Under the pieces are notes generated by a model. It did not search any database and was not told the origin of the DNA. It saw only the letters and a program-made list of their open reading frames with translations. The position numbers and the translations under genes are program-made. A DNA stretch of 64,000 nt from Flaccisagitta enflata (Eukaryota; Chaetognatha; Sagittoidea; Aphragmophora). Location: positions 53,692,001-53,756,000 of the forward strand of contig OZ231126.1 of assembly GCA_965153355.1 (NCBI GenBank), given 5' to 3'. Position 1 is the stretch's first letter. Every line of letters starts with the position of its first letter. Positions 14,031 through 25,732 of the stretch are shown here, one piece after another.

Positions 14031-14317
14031 TAGAAGAATTCTTTGATTTTTTACCCCATAGAGCATATATATGGTAAAATTGTAGATGAGAAAGTATAAA
14101 ATTGTTCTTTAGTAATCAAATTTCTTTTGAAACTACCAGAAGTTCAAAATCCTTTGAAAGTTTCTTTCTTCTTTTCTTTTTTAGCCTTTTGCTTTTTCTC
14201 CATCTCCAAGCCTTTTCGTTTTGATTTGAATGCTCAAATTCATTCAACCCTGCTTTTCCCATTCCTATCGTCGCGTCATATCTTATGCCTTCAGCGAACT
14301 CCCCATCCTCAGAACAA

Positions 14318-14474
14318 CAAGGCCGGATACACAGCCAGCAGTTGCGGACGGGTGGGCAGGGGCGGATATGCGCGTTTTCAGACTTTTCGACTCGATCATC
14401 ACGGACCGAAGGACCGACGGACGGACGGACCGACGGACAAAGCCTCTTATAGAGTTGCGTGTCCGCAACTAAAA
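14318..14474 (-). mobile_element. Family A element, copy A3 (GTTGCG type)
   Basis: Complete, minus orientation. 3' end AAGGCCGGATACACAGCC, subterminal GTTGCGGAC, GACGGACG run, then the 5' palindrome GTTGCGTGTCCGCAAC and TAAAAA. Confidence 0.85.
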
Positions 14475-14737
14475 AGAAAAGACATGAAAATTTGAGAGAA
14501 AAAAATTCGATCTTACAATTACAAGAATTTGAAAGCTTGGCTTATGACATCGAATCACTACTAAAAAATGTTTCGTTGGAAAATGATAACGTTGATCTAC
14601 TAAATAATCTAATGGCTTTAAAATGTTTTTTCTTCATGCTTTTATCTTGTTATTTCAAGCCCACTATAATCTGTTTCGGGTTGGAGGCATTAGGACAGAA
14701 TAAACCCAACAATTTTTTTCACTGAATCGCGAATCAA

Positions 14738-15474
14738 AACAAGGCCGGATACACGGCTACCGAAGTCACGTGCGGGTGGGCAGGGGCCATATTTGAGGTC
14801 ATCAGACTATTTGGGCAGGAGCAGTGAGGTCAAAGAAATAAGATCATAAAAAATAGTCGCAAAAGCGTCAGTTGGTCAGCGGTACCCGTGCCCTGCCTGA
14901 GTAGGTTGTGCTTGAAGTTGAGGGGGGAGCAGGGCAGCGGCCCCGAAGGGGTCAATGACATATGCTTTCACATATATGGGGAATTTTCTCCTCCTGGGAT
15001 CGGACCTCTTTGCTGGGATTTGGGCCTCGAGGATGGGATTTGGGCCTCAAGACTGGGATGTGGGACTCCAGGCCAGGATTTTGGCCTTTAGGCCAGGATT
15101 TGGGACTGAAGGCTAGGATTTGGGCCTCAAGGTTAGGATTTGGGCCTCTAGACTGGGATTTGTGCTTGAGACTGGGACTTGGGCCTCGAGACTGGAATTT
15201 GGGCCTCAAGACTAGAATTTGGGCTACAAGACTGGAATTTGGGCCTCGAGACTGGGATTTGGGCCTCGAGACTGGGATTTAAGGGGGGGGGACGGGGAAG
15301 GAGAAGAAGGAGAAGGAGGAGAAAATTCCCCATATGTGTGAAGCATAGGTCATCGACCCCTTTGGGGCCGCTGCCCAAAAGTAAAACGTGACCGACCGAC
15401 CGACCAACCGACAGACCGACCAACCGACGGACAAAGCGGGTTGTAGAGTCGCGTGCACGCGACTAAGAATTAAT
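14738..15474 (-). mobile_element. Family A element, copy A4, split by a B element
   Basis: Minus-oriented A. Left part (14738-14854) carries the GGCCGGATACACGGC end and subterminal AAGTCACGTGCGGGTGGG. Right part (15377-15474) carries the GACC run and the GTCGCGTGCACGCGAC palindrome. The unbroken copy at 46246-46433 shows the matching empty site. Confidence 0.85.
14855..15376 (-). mobile_element. Family B element, copy B1, nested in A4
   Basis: Ends are TAGTCGCAAAAGCG (3' hairpin CGC-AAAA-GCG) and GGGGCCGCTGCCC (5' end on minus). Inverted arms (GCAGCGGCCCCGAAGGGG, then GACATATGCTTTCACA) enclose a 20-21 bp minisatellite of the TGGGATTTGGGCCTCGAGAC type at 15000-15285. Confidence 0.85.
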
Positions 15475-15479
15475 GGGCG

Positions 15480-16470
15480 AAAGAGAATTTCCAAAACGAT
15501 GAGTTTTCTACGTTCTATATAGACTTGGAAAATAGAAGACCAGGGGCAACGGTGGGGGGGGGGGGGTGATTGTTTAGGGGGTCGGATAAATTGTTCCTTT
15601 TCTCTTCCCATCTCAACACTTCCCTACGCCCATGTATCCTTTCCAAACCATGTACTTAAACACATGGTAAAAAACATGGAAATTGGGAAAGGCAGGGAAA
15701 ACCATGAAGACTGCTTTCCCTAGAGAGCAGAGTCATGCGAATCTCAGACTGGATGGGAGGTAATGACATACGGGCCTCAAAAAGGAAGATTACAAAAAAA
15801 AAAAAAAAAGATAAAACGAAATTGCCATGAAATTCGACTTTTCATTGGTTTTCGTGAATTATGTTCTTTATGTTGGGTAATTTTGAATTTCTCGTCGAAG
15901 TCACGATTTTCCTTCGTGTCAAGTTAAGAAAATGATAAACAACTGTGCGAGAAACTTCCAAAAATTGACGAGATATAAGAATGTAAAAGGAAAAAGATAT
16001 ACACCTTGTACCCAGCAGCCCTATTTACCAGAGCAACATGATTTATGCATTTCTTTTTCACATACATTGCATCGAAGTGACATAAAAAACTTTACGGCGA
16101 TAGTGAGGATTTCTTTGTCTTTTTTAAACTGAGAAAACTACTTTATGGAAAGCGCGTGAATTTTTCAGTTGACACAGTCAACGAGTTTAATTACACATAT
16201 TTTTAGGAAAACATTTTGTATCGACCTAACGAAATACCTTTTTGGTTCATCCAAATCACACAACTTTTATCTTTTTATTCTTTTCCATGAAATCCTTTTT
16301 TCTACTCTCTGTACTTTTCGATTTTTGACTTTCCAAAACATATACACGTGCCTCTCGGGGCGTCATCCGGTGGCATGTAATGCAATGCAATTGCATAAAC
16401 CAAATTATGGGAATAAATGAATGGTTGTCTGAAGTATTTTGTTTCTAAGACGTTTTAAGCGGGTTTTAAA
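15480..16470. other. Unassigned intron sequence
   Basis: No exon or repeat ends recognised. Short poly-A (15794-15809). Confidence 0.4.
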
Positions 16471-16472
16471 AT

Positions 16473-16562
16473 CAGGGTTAGGGGTGGGTTTAGGGTTAGG
16501 GTTAGGGTTGGGGATGGTTTTAGGGTTACGGTTAGGGTCAGTATTGGTGTTAGGGCTAAGGG
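16473..16562. repeat. Interstitial TTAGGG-like repeat
   Basis: Degenerate run of TTAGGG with GGGTTAGGGTTAGGG cores (16493-16508) and variants such as TTACGG and TTAGGG-GTGGG. It resembles the animal telomere repeat. Confidence 0.7.
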
Positions 16563-16745
16563 TTGGCTGAGTTTCATGTATTACGGCCTGACAATACTGG
16601 AATTAAAGCTTCGCTCTGGCGGAGGATTCAAGAAAAACAAAATTGTGCAGACAACCATTCAAAATGTCCAAATTATGTTCTATTGATATGTAATCAAAGT
16701 AATATACATAGGAAAGAGGATAAAAAAAAAGAGCGAAAAACTGAC

Positions 16746-16929
16746 CTTTGCTGATGGCCTTGAGATGGTTGTGAAAGGATTGCGCCTGCGGGGTTGGCGT
16801 TGGCGTCGGCGTCGGCGGCACTGCCGGCTTCTTCAAAAAAGACTGGAAAAGGTGAGTGAGCAGATCGACCGGAAGATCGTGCTCCAGGTAAGTCTTCATG
16901 AACAGACTAAAACCTTCAAAGTCGATCGG
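16746..16929 (-). CDS. Type I diacylglycerol kinase, exon 3
   Basis: Second half of the N-terminal DGK (recoverin-homology) domain. Acceptor TTTCGCTTGGCAG before 16929; donor CAAAG/GTCAGT with the intron from 16745; 184 nt entering in phase 0 and leaving in phase 1. It reads [20 protein letters not shown], then [15 protein letters not shown], a short Pro-Thr repeat, and HNHLKAISK. The '[24 protein letters not shown]' pattern is characteristic of type I DGKs (alpha/beta/gamma), which phosphorylate diacylglycerol to phosphatidic acid at membranes in a Ca2+-dependent way. In known members EF hands follow soon after this domain; here a Pro-Thr run and probably a long low-complexity insert come first. 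The join to exon 2 is exact in phase (GAG/CCG). Confidence 0.93.
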
Positions 16930-17116
16930 CTGCCAAGCGAAAGGGAAAAAAGGGAAAAGGGAAAGGGATGGGAATATATCTGGATTAGCATTTCAAGAAA
17001 GAGAGAGAGTGGAATTGAATTAGGTGAGATTTGCAACTATGACTTGTGCAAGAGATGTTTGCGAGCACTCTCCTCAAAAATATCACACATATATAGAAAA
17101 TGAACACAGACAAAAA
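16930..17116. other. Intron 2, unassigned
   Basis: Upstream flank of DGK exon 3. No element recognised. Confidence 0.4.
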
Positions 17117-17122
17117 ACAGAC

Positions 17123-17191
<69 letters not shown>

Positions 17192-17193
17192 GC
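17117..17193. repeat. (CAGA)n microsatellite
   Basis: About 18 copies of CAGA. Confidence 0.95.
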
Positions 17194-17790
17194 CAAAGAG
17201 GCACAAAAGAAAAGATACAGACAGAAAGAAAAGACATGCATGTGGTAAGATGGACAAAGAGAACGACAAGCCGTCAGATAGAAATGGAAAGCTACGCCAG
17301 ACAGGCAATCAGACTGAGAGACATATTGAAGAAGTTTCAACAATCGTTCCCTTCCAGGTACTGGATGTACCATCCATGTGACCATCGGAAAAGAAATAAC
17401 GACGGAGGATCGGTCGGATTGATAAACGAACGAGAAGACCCTCTCATAGATATACGATGACGCATCTAAAAAGAGGAGATATGCTGAGAGAGCATGCACG
17501 CGCGCGCTCCTGTCTCTTCCGGGTGACTGAAGTGATCTTAAAGAGGATCAAATTGACACAGAAGAGAGAAGGACGATGACCGAGAATAAGATAAGCAAAC
17601 GGAGACGAGAGGTTAAAACCACGGACAAAAGAGGGAATGTGAAGAAGGTTTTGGAGGAAGAATAAGGAGGGACAGGGAGATGTATTTGAGATTGAGGGCT
17701 CTTAAATTACAATATCATGTACGGTTAGCTTCGCAATTATCATGTAACAAAAGTGACAAAACACTAGGTAAGTTTTACCACCAACCAGCC
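17194..17790. other. Intron 2, unassigned
   Basis: Purine-rich. Around 17380-17475 there is a diverged ACGGACG-type run and a GATGCG...CGCATC-like end (AGATATACGATGACGCATCTAAAAAG), probably a decayed A element. Confidence 0.4.
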
Positions 17791-17791
17791 T

Positions 17792-17792
17792 G

Positions 17793-17847
<55 letters not shown>

Positions 17848-17853
17848 CGGTCT

Positions 17854-17920
<67 letters not shown>
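17792..17920. repeat. (TGTC)n followed by (TC)n
   Basis: TGTC tract to about 17843, then TC to about 17918. Confidence 0.95.
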
Positions 17921-17922
<2 letters not shown>

Positions 17923-18475
17923 CCGCCATTCTTCACGCGTCTCATCTCCTTTCAATTTCATTTGCGGTTGTTTATTCATAAAACGTTTTGTCATCTCAGT
18001 TCTATCTTTATTTCCCATCCATCAGATTCGAGTGGTTACGATAGCGCTATAAATCTATAGTCGCAGAAAAGTGGTCTTGTAGTCGTACATCTCTACGTCG
18101 TTCTATCACCTAATCCCGGGGTAATAACGCGTAGTGCGCGTACACTACGCAATTTGTCTTGACTTAGAGGAATTGTTTTTTTTTTTTTTTTTTTGCGCCC
18201 CTAGAATGTCAAGATATTTGAATTTTATATCAAATTAGCCAATGGGCATCTATCTGGTCTGTCACGAAAATTCTATTCTGTAAAAGGCAACGAAAAAACA
18301 AGAATCACGCCGTTTCTTTTTCTTACAAATGTAACTAGTGGCGTTCGCCATAACGTGTTCCACGATAACTTGATCGGGCATGAATTCATGATACAATAAT
18401 TAAAAAAAGCTAATCAATATTTATGTCCCAAAAATCTGTGTTATGTATATTGGCCGCCTGTAGGCGGCCTTACAG
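17921..18475. other. Intron 2, unassigned
   Basis: No exon found. Poly-T at 18177-18194. Confidence 0.4.
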
Positions 18476-18477
18476 CC

Positions 18478-18625
18478 TGTCCTCATAACTGCAGGGCTTA
18501 TAACCAAGGGGCTCATAACCACGGGGCTCATGACTGCAGGGCTCATGACCGCAGGGCTCATAACCGTGGGGCTCATAACTGCAAGGCTCATAACCATGCG
18601 GCTCATAACTGCGGGACTTATAACC
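18478..18625. repeat. Short minisatellite, about 17-bp units
   Basis: Units of the GGGCTCATAACCACG type repeated about eight times with GACTGCAG variants. Confidence 0.85.
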
Positions 18626-18629
18626 GGGG

Positions 18630-20270
18630 GAGGGAAGAATTTTGGGTTGTGTGAAAGACATCTGAGTATCTTGGGTTGTGTGACAGACATCTAAGAATTT
18701 TGGGTTGTGTGACAGACATTGGAGAATCTTGGGATGTGTGACGGACGTTGGAGAATCTTGGGTGGTGTGACAGACATTGGAAAATCTTGGGTTGGGTGAC
18801 AGATATAGAGGATTTTTGAGTTGTTTGACAGACATCAGAGAATCTTGAGTTGTGTGACAGAAATTGGAGAACTTTGGGTTCTGTACAGACATTAGAGAAT
18901 TCTAGGGCGTTTGACAGACAGAGAATCTTGGATTGTGTGACAGATTTTGGAGAATCTTGGGTTGTGTGACAGACATTAGAGAATTTTTGGTTGTACGCCA
19001 GACATTGGAGAATCTTGGGTTGTGTGACAGACATTGGGGAACGTTGGGTTGTGTACAGACATTGGAGAATTTTAGGGCATTTGACAGACATCAGAGATTC
19101 TTTAGTTGTGTGACAGATATTGAAGAATCTTGGGTTGTGTGATAGACATTGGAGAATGTTTGGTTGTATGAAAGACATTGGAGAATCATGGGTTGTGTGA
19201 CAATTATTTAAGACTTCTGGGTTGTGTGACAGATATCAGTGATTTTTGTGTTGTATGACAGACATTGGAGAATCTTGGGTTGTGTGACAGATATCAGACA
19301 ATCTTTGGTTGTGTGACAGACATCAGAGAATTTTAGATTGTGTGACTGGGTAATGTGACAGACAATCGGAGGATACTGGGTGGTGTGACAGACATTTGAA
19401 GAAAACTGGGTTATGTAACGGACATTCGGAAAATACTGGGTGGTGTGACAGACATTTGGAGAAAGCTGGGCAATGTGACAGACATTTGGAGAATACTAGG
19501 TGGTCTGACATACATTTGGAGAAAACTGTGAAATGTGACAAACATTTAGAGAATATTGGGTGGTGTGACAGACATTTGGAGAAAACTGGGCAATGTGACA
19601 GACATTTGGAGAATACTGGGTGGTATCACTGGTGTGACAGACGTTTTGAGAAAACTGGGCAATGTGACAGACATTCAGAGAATACTGGGTGGTGTGAAAA
19701 ACATTTGGAGATAACTGGGCAATGTGATAGACAATTGGAGAATACTGGGTGGTGTGTCAGACGTTTGGAAAAAACTGGGTTATGTGACAGACATTCGGAG
19801 AATACTGGGTGGTGTGACAGCCATTTGGAGAAAACTTGGCAATGTGACAGACATTTGGAGAATACTGGGTGGTGTGACAGACATTTGGAGAAAACTGGGC
19901 AATGTGACAGATATGTGGAGAAAACTGGGTGGTATCACTGGTATGACAGATATTTGGAGAAAACTGGGTTATGTGACATACATTCGGAGAATATTGGGTG
20001 GTGTGACAGACATTTAGAAAAATCTGGATAATGTGACAGACAATCGTAGAATACTGCATGGTGTGAAAGACATTTCGAGAAAACTGGGCAATGTGACAAA
20101 CATTCGGAGAATACTGGGTGGTGTCACTGGTGTGACAGATATTTGAAAAAAATTGGGTTATGTGACAGACATTTGGAGAATACTGGGTAGTGTGACAGAC
20201 ATTTAAAGAAAACTGGACAATGTGACAGACAGTGGGAGAATACTGGGTGGTGTGGAAAAAGAAGGCAAAA
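18630..20270. repeat. Large 30-bp minisatellite field
   Basis: About 1.6 kb of diverged units. The first half (to about 19350) uses ATTGGAGAATCTTGGG plus TTGTGTGACAGAC (about 29-32 bp). The second half alternates two 30-bp variants, one with GAGAAAACTGGGCAATGTGA and one with GAGAATACTGGGTGGTGTGA, giving about 60-bp dimers. Because the unit is mostly 30 bp, ORFs stay open on both strands (plus-strand 19396-20031 as CDRHLEKTGQ/CDRHLENTGW; minus-strand 19757-20377). No splice sites or non-repeat coding flank support translation. Confidence 0.9.
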
Positions 20271-20610
20271 TTTAAAAAGTGTGACACACAAGGAAAATCT
20301 GGATAACGGAGAAGGAGACAATTGTGGATATTTAGTGTTCCACTATCGTGGAACACAACTATGCGTGGACTCAACAACGTGAACAGCGCTGCAAATCAGA
20401 CACAGCTGAACTAACTTGATGCAAATTAAGATAACGATTCAATTGGATTCTCTCTCGAAATGGAAAAGTAAGAAGGAGAAATGAGATGGAGAAGGAGTTT
20501 ACCCTCTTTCAGTCACGCGATGTCTTTTCTTCGGTGTTATCTCCTTATCTCCAAGTTTCTGATAATACCTCTTTGATACTCCGTACCACTTTACCAGCAA
20601 GCAGGCAACT

Positions 20611-20728
<118 letters not shown>

Positions 20729-21830
20729 TGCAAATCTGTGTATAAAGGATTGTTGATTGTGTAAAAACTAAATGTACAAGAAAGCGGGAATTTGAGCCGT
20801 CGTTGTGCCTGACATTGACAGATAACATTACTCGCCATTCTTCTCGATAATCGTTTTTTAGGTCGCCGTTATCATTGGAGCCATCTTTGTGGTAGTAGAT
20901 GTCTTTCTGGTCACCGTTGTCATGTTGTTGTTGCTATTGCCACAAGATTCTTAAGCTGACGAAAGGCTGCATAAGAATCATTGGCACTGAGAGTAGAACC
21001 ACAGATAACGGCGTACAGGTTGATGACGACGAGAGTGTCGACGAAGCACTATCGCAGAACTCCCGGATCTCGGCAAGCAGAGCAATGATTAATCCGCAAG
21101 TGTTAAATTGGAAAAGAGGAGGCCTCTACGGGGTGGAATGGAACAACACGCGTCTATGCCGCGGGGCGAAACGCCTTCTACAATACGTCCCAAAACGTAT
21201 GGGAAACCGTCACATTATTCCATCGTTGTCGTTGTGGCCATCTTCGTGGTCACCTTTGTCTATCTGGTAACCGTTGTCATCGTGGCCATCGTTGTGGTTT
21301 TATTTCCAACATCAACAGCTTGGCTTCGTCGTCATTCTACGGAAGTCGTTGTGGCTTCAGTAATAAATGTAATGGCGGTGATCCCCGTCTGTGTTTTCTT
21401 CGCCGTCCATCTGAGTGTCAACAGCCATTCATTTACCATTCACGGCAATTGCCATTTTTGTCGTTGTTAATGTTGTCATCGTCATATCCAGTTATCCGCC
21501 GACGTTTTCTTCATCGTCGTTGTCGTCGTCGTCGTCGTCGTCGTCGTCATCGATGATCAATGATCATTCACCGGTCTCAGGTTACCGGCATCGTGTTCTT
21601 CGGTCACGAAAATTCTCTCTGCTCATCTTTCGTTAATCAAGCAGTCAAGCTTCCGAGCTTCACCATCATTCGCTTTCCTAACTGCGTGACGTGTTGTGCC
21701 ACGTCTATTTACGGCAAGGCACGCATCTACCCCGAATGACATTGACATGAAAGTTGATGGATAAACTCGTTCATTTAGGCGTTTGCCGCATGCCATGTTT
21801 GCCTAAAGGCCAGTGATAATTGACTCTGTT
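20729..21830. other. Imperfect GTCGTTGTGG-rich low-complexity sequence
   Basis: About 20860-20945 and 21215-21560 are rich in imperfect GTCGTTGTGG/CATCGTTGTC repeats and a (GTC)n run (21518-21550). Open plus-strand frames exist, but no intron boundaries or domain support them. One segment (about 20985-21110) looks more complex in the plus frame (TTDNGVQVDDDESVDEALSQ) but is unassigned. Confidence 0.4.
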
Positions 21831-21854
21831 ATGAATGTCTTGCTACTATGAAAT

Positions 21855-21985
21855 TTCTTCCATAGTATTTCTATACAACTACAGCGTTGATGACGGAGTG
21901 CCTGGATATAGTCCAAATCGATTTTCCAATGAAATCAGGCTCTTAATATGCAAATGGAACATGAAAAGTGCTTGGAAGTAATGTT
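21855..21985. mobile_element. Half copy of the 44.7-kb palindromic MITE
   Basis: The stretch from TTCTATACAACTACAGCG through TAGTCCAAATCGATTTT to ATATGCAAATGGAACATG matches the right arm of the MITE at 44654-44895. Confidence 0.65.
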
Positions 21986-22686
21986 TCATTTGAATGCCCA
22001 AACTGAGCCCACTCTATTGTACACGACCTACACGTAAAATCAAATTTCTAATGGTCTGTCGATCACTCACGTCGTCCATCTCGTCATTGTTGGTACGAGG
22101 TGTTTTTACGGTCTCTTCGTTGCATCTTGATCTTGCGATGGAGTATGGACCAAGAGATTGACCAAGCGGTTGACTACTGCCCATTTAATTTGGCGGGTAG
22201 AAGCGGCAGAACAAAACATGGGTCCGATATGGGGAAGTAAATGGCTAAGGGACCTGAACCATCATTGGCAACGGAGAATGAAGAGCTGTGCATTACAGCT
22301 ATAAAGACATTCTTCCTCCGAATGATTCTTTTGGCACAGTTGGACTCATTTGGAATACCTCCTAAATGATTTTTACTTTTAATGATAACGAAATTTTCCT
22401 TTTCTATCTTATAACAACTGTGGCCGATACCATCAGCTCTCGTTTTATTAACCTTGTGTGAGTGAGCATGTTTCTGCTATTTTTATTCTGTCTCGTTATG
22501 TGTTTCTTACGAACAGCATTATGCAAACGAGCATAGGCAGACAACATCAAATAGACAGGGAACTAATAAATGCATTTTGTTGGAGATGTTTGCGGCGCCT
22601 GTCTATGTTGACAAACTTTATTCAAATGCTTACAAAACGACCTGACAACAAAACATTCATTTTTTTGCTACAAAATCACACAGCTT
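21986..22686. other. Intron 2, unassigned
   Basis: No exon or repeat recognised. Confidence 0.4.
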
Positions 22687-23488
22687 CCAGGAACAAACCC
22701 TAGTTAGTAAAAAATGGTCAAAACTTGTGACCTATTGGAATGTCTTTTTTGATGCATTAGCAAAAAATTAAGGGCTAAAACAAAAAAATTGGCTAAAAAT
22801 ATAGAATCTATAGTTTAATAATAACATTTATTAAGTATTTTCATGTATTTTTCAAGTTAAAAATTGTATCTATAAGCTCCAAACATATTAAAAATATATA
22901 AAAAAAGTATGGCTGCAGTTACTACACATATACTTTTACCACCTAAAGTTTGTATAAATTTTTTACAGGCAAGAAAAAAAAAGAATAAAAAAACAGTTAA
23001 ACATTGTAAAATAACCTTTTTCACTGTTTTTAGTTTTTTTAAGCTGTAATCTATAAAATATTTCATCAAACTAGCTGGTAGAGATTTAAGCATATGTATT
23101 TCAAATATCTTAACACATCGTATATAATTTTCATATTTTTGGAATTGGTATGAACTGAAGTTATCCAGATTTGCTGTTTCAAACTAGTTTTTTAAGCTCT
23201 ATCTATAAAATATCCCTCCAAACTTAATATGGGGAGTATAAGCATAAATACAGTAATTATTGCCATGTTTTTCAGATATTTTTAAAACTCTTTGTAGCTA
23301 TAAAAGTCATTTTTAGATTTAAAAAATACGTAAAAATGCTTCATTTTTGCTATTTTGAGGATGCAAAAACTTTTTTTTCAAGCAAATTCTTTTGTTTTAG
23401 CCCTTAATTTGTAGCTAATACATCAAAAAAGACATTCCACCAGGTCACAAGTCCTGACCATTTTTTACGACCTAGGGTTTGTTCCTGG
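22687..23488. mobile_element. Foldback element with long inverted arms
   Basis: Starts CCAGGAACAAACCCTAG and ends CTAGGGTTTGTTCCTGG. Imperfect complementarity continues for about 100 bp (AAAAAATGGTC..., AATGTCTTTTTTGATG...). AT-rich centre, no coding. No TSD identified. Confidence 0.75.
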
Positions 23489-24064
23489 ACGCCGTGATAT
23501 CAGAGAAAGAAGAAGAACTGTAATCGTTTTACAAATCCGTTTCCCTCTTCCATATGCGATAGAGAACATTTTATATGTACTTTAACAACAATGAAACAAA
23601 TTACATTTAGACTCTCCTCAAGTCAAGGCTCAAGAGTCACCGTTCTTTATCGCTGAGAGAAAGATACCCGCGCGGCTCTTAAGAAAAGAGAACATCCTCG
23701 TATGACGTCAATAGATTCTTTTCACTGGTTCATCTCAATGGAAGAAGTGAAAGGCAAAAAAAAGCCTCAGAAAACCCGAGTCTGAACTTGTCCGTCTTTT
23801 ATGCAAATCGGCTTTTGGAACTGTCAATTCAATAGAGGCAAGGCCGAGCGTACAGATAGTGACAGACAGACAAACAAACTAATAGAGACAGACAGTTACT
23901 CGGAAATTTGCACATACATAGTCAAGGAAGGAAGAGAGCAGTAAAGAAACATTAATTGAAGAAAGCGACTTCACCATTTCACTGATACGTTAGATGTCAT
24001 GTGTTGAAATATATTCCAGACATGATCTGAAATGTGAATGTTACTACTAATATTGTCAACTCAC
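23489..24064. other. Intron 2, unassigned
   Basis: No element recognised. It ends at the donor of DGK exon 2. Confidence 0.4.
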
Positions 24065-24141
24065 CTCTTCGGGATTGTACTTGGAGAGAACTCCATCTCC
24101 ATTGAACTCGGCAAAAACGTCCTTTACTTTCTTGTTCGCAT
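24065..24141 (-). CDS. Type I diacylglycerol kinase, exon 2
   Basis: Acceptor TTTCTTTTTATTTAG before 24141; donor GAAGAG/GTGAGT with the intron from 24064; 77 nt entering in phase 1 and leaving in phase 0. The peptide is ANKKVKDVFAEF then NGDGVLSKYNPEE, followed across the next junction by PIDFEGF. 'KK-KDVL-EF-GDG-LSKYNPEE-IDFEGF' is the signature of the N-terminal domain of type I DGKs. The first codon is completed by the last base of exon 1 (T+AT, Tyr), giving ...CCYANKKVKDV, as expected for the family. No upstream minus-strand exon carrying the start was found within reach; the only match is on the plus strand at 44956. Confidence 0.93.
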
Positions 24142-24181
24142 CTAAATAAAAAGAAAAAAAACATTTGAAGATTTCTTTTTT

Positions 24182-24347
24182 AGTTGCGGACACGCAACTC
24201 TATAAGAGGCTTTGTCCGTCCGTCGGTCGGTCGGTTGGTTGGTCGGTTGGTTGGTCCGTCACGCTCGAGTTGAAAAGTGAGAAAACGCGTATTTCCGCCC
24301 CTGCCCACCCGTCCGCAACTGATGGCCGTGTATCCGGCCTTGTTTTT
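24182..24347 (+). mobile_element. Family A element, copy A5 (GTTGCG type)
   Basis: Complete: TAGTTGCGGACACGCAACTC at left, GTCGGTTGG run, subterminal GTCCGCAACT and GCCGTGTATCCGGCCTTG at right. It lies about 40 bp upstream of the acceptor of DGK exon 2. Confidence 0.9.
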
Positions 24348-24420
24348 CTTTTGGCGCTCTCAAGTTCTATTTGACCAGCCTCTGTCAAGCTCCCTAAGTC
24401 TATCTCTTGGGCAAAATCAT

Positions 24421-24422
<2 letters not shown>

Positions 24423-24464
<42 letters not shown>

Positions 24465-24469
24465 TCTCT

Positions 24470-24530
<61 letters not shown>
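24423..24530. repeat. (TC)n microsatellite
   Basis: TC with a TTTCTC-rich middle. It abuts the 5' end of B2. Confidence 0.95.
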
Positions 24531-24533
24531 TCT

Positions 24534-25106
24534 GGGCAGGGGCCCCGAACGCGTCAATGACTTATGCTTTCACACATATTTATAATTTTCTCCTTCTCCT
24601 CCATCCATCCGTTCATCAAACCCCCCCCCCCCGTCTCGAGGCTCAAATCCTAGTCTTGAGACCCAAATCCAAGTCGCGTCTCTTGGCCCAAATCCTAGCG
24701 TCAAGGCCCAAATACTAGCCTGGAGGCCCAAATACTAGCTTTGAGGCCCAAATCTTTTCCTTGAGGCCCAAATCCCAGCCTTGAGGCCAACATCTCATCC
24801 TTGAGGCTGGGATCTTGGCCACTTTGCTGGGATTTGGACCTCGAGGCTTGGATTTGGGCCTTCAGGCTAAGATTTGGGCCATGAGACTGAGGTTTGGGTC
24901 TCAGGACTGAGATTTGGGCCTCAAGACAGGGGGGGGCGAATGGATGAACGGATGGAGGAGAAGAAGAAGGAGAAATTCCCCATCTGTGTGAAAGCACAGG
25001 TCATCGACCCTCTCAGAGCCGCTGCCCTGCTTCCCCTTCAACTTCAAGCACAACCTAATGAGACAGGGCATGGGTACCGCTGACCATCTAACGCTTTTGC
25101 GACTAT
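24534..25106 (+). mobile_element. Family B element, copy B2
   Basis: Starts GGGCAGGGGCCCCGAA; arms contain GACTTATGCTTTCACACAT and its complement; the core minisatellite (24640-24930) has about 23-bp TTGAGGCCCAAATCC-type units that switch strand sense midway. Ends GGTACCGCTGACC, then AACGCTTTTGCGACTATT. Confidence 0.85.
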
Positions 25107-25497
25107 TTTTGCTGCGCCTCTGCGCAATTAAGGATCTTGAAAAGCATCAGATACCCTCGATTTTTAAAACCAAGTCAAGGACAACGCGCATCATTCTCGC
25201 CTCAATTCTTCTACTGCAACTAAGACATATTTCTTGTTCTTCCTACTCCTTGTTCATTTTAACGCAAATATACTGTTGTTTTCTTTTCACACACGAGATG
25301 AATATGTTATTGCACACTGATTAATCATATGTCCGAGTGGCAAAGCCATTATCATGTTTTATCGTCCCCCATTCCAAATATCCACTATTCAGCCATTAAC
25401 ATTTGTGTTTCAACCCATTTTCAGCATGACAACGTTAACGCAGTTAGATCTAGTTTTCGTAACTTTGCTCACGCGTGGAACTGCATACTATAATTCA

Positions 25498-25500
<3 letters not shown>
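25107..25500. other. Unassigned
   Basis: No exon or element recognised. Confidence 0.4.
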
Positions 25501-25579
<79 letters not shown>

Positions 25580-25617
25580 GTCTTTGTCTTTGTCTTTCTT
25601 TCTCTTTCTCTTTCTCT

Positions 25618-25675
<58 letters not shown>

Positions 25676-25732
25676 CTCTCGCTCTCTCGCTCTCTCGCTC
25701 TCTCGCTCTCTCGCTCTCTCGCTCTCTCTTCT
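25501..25732. repeat. (TC)n with TTTCTC and TCGCTC variants
   Basis: Three sub-blocks: TC, CTTTCT and CTCGCT. Confidence 0.95.

Noticed and set aside
16603-16899. Gene starting at the Met in LFMKTYLE as a separate small protein
   Set aside because: The Met is internal to the DGK N-terminal domain. The exon starts upstream at the 16929 acceptor and ends at a donor.
19396-20031. 211-residue CDRHLE-repeat protein
   Set aside because: Open because the minisatellite unit is a multiple of three. The opposite strand is equally open and there is no non-repeat domain.
18630-20270. Regularly spaced repeats resembling a CRISPR array
   Set aside because: Units are diverged tandem copies with no unique spacers, the setting is eukaryotic, and no cas genes are present.
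20899-21470. Plus-strand ORFs of 120-123 residues
   Set aside because: Mostly imperfect GTCGTTGTGG repeats. Only a short stretch looks complex and no intron boundary or family supports it.
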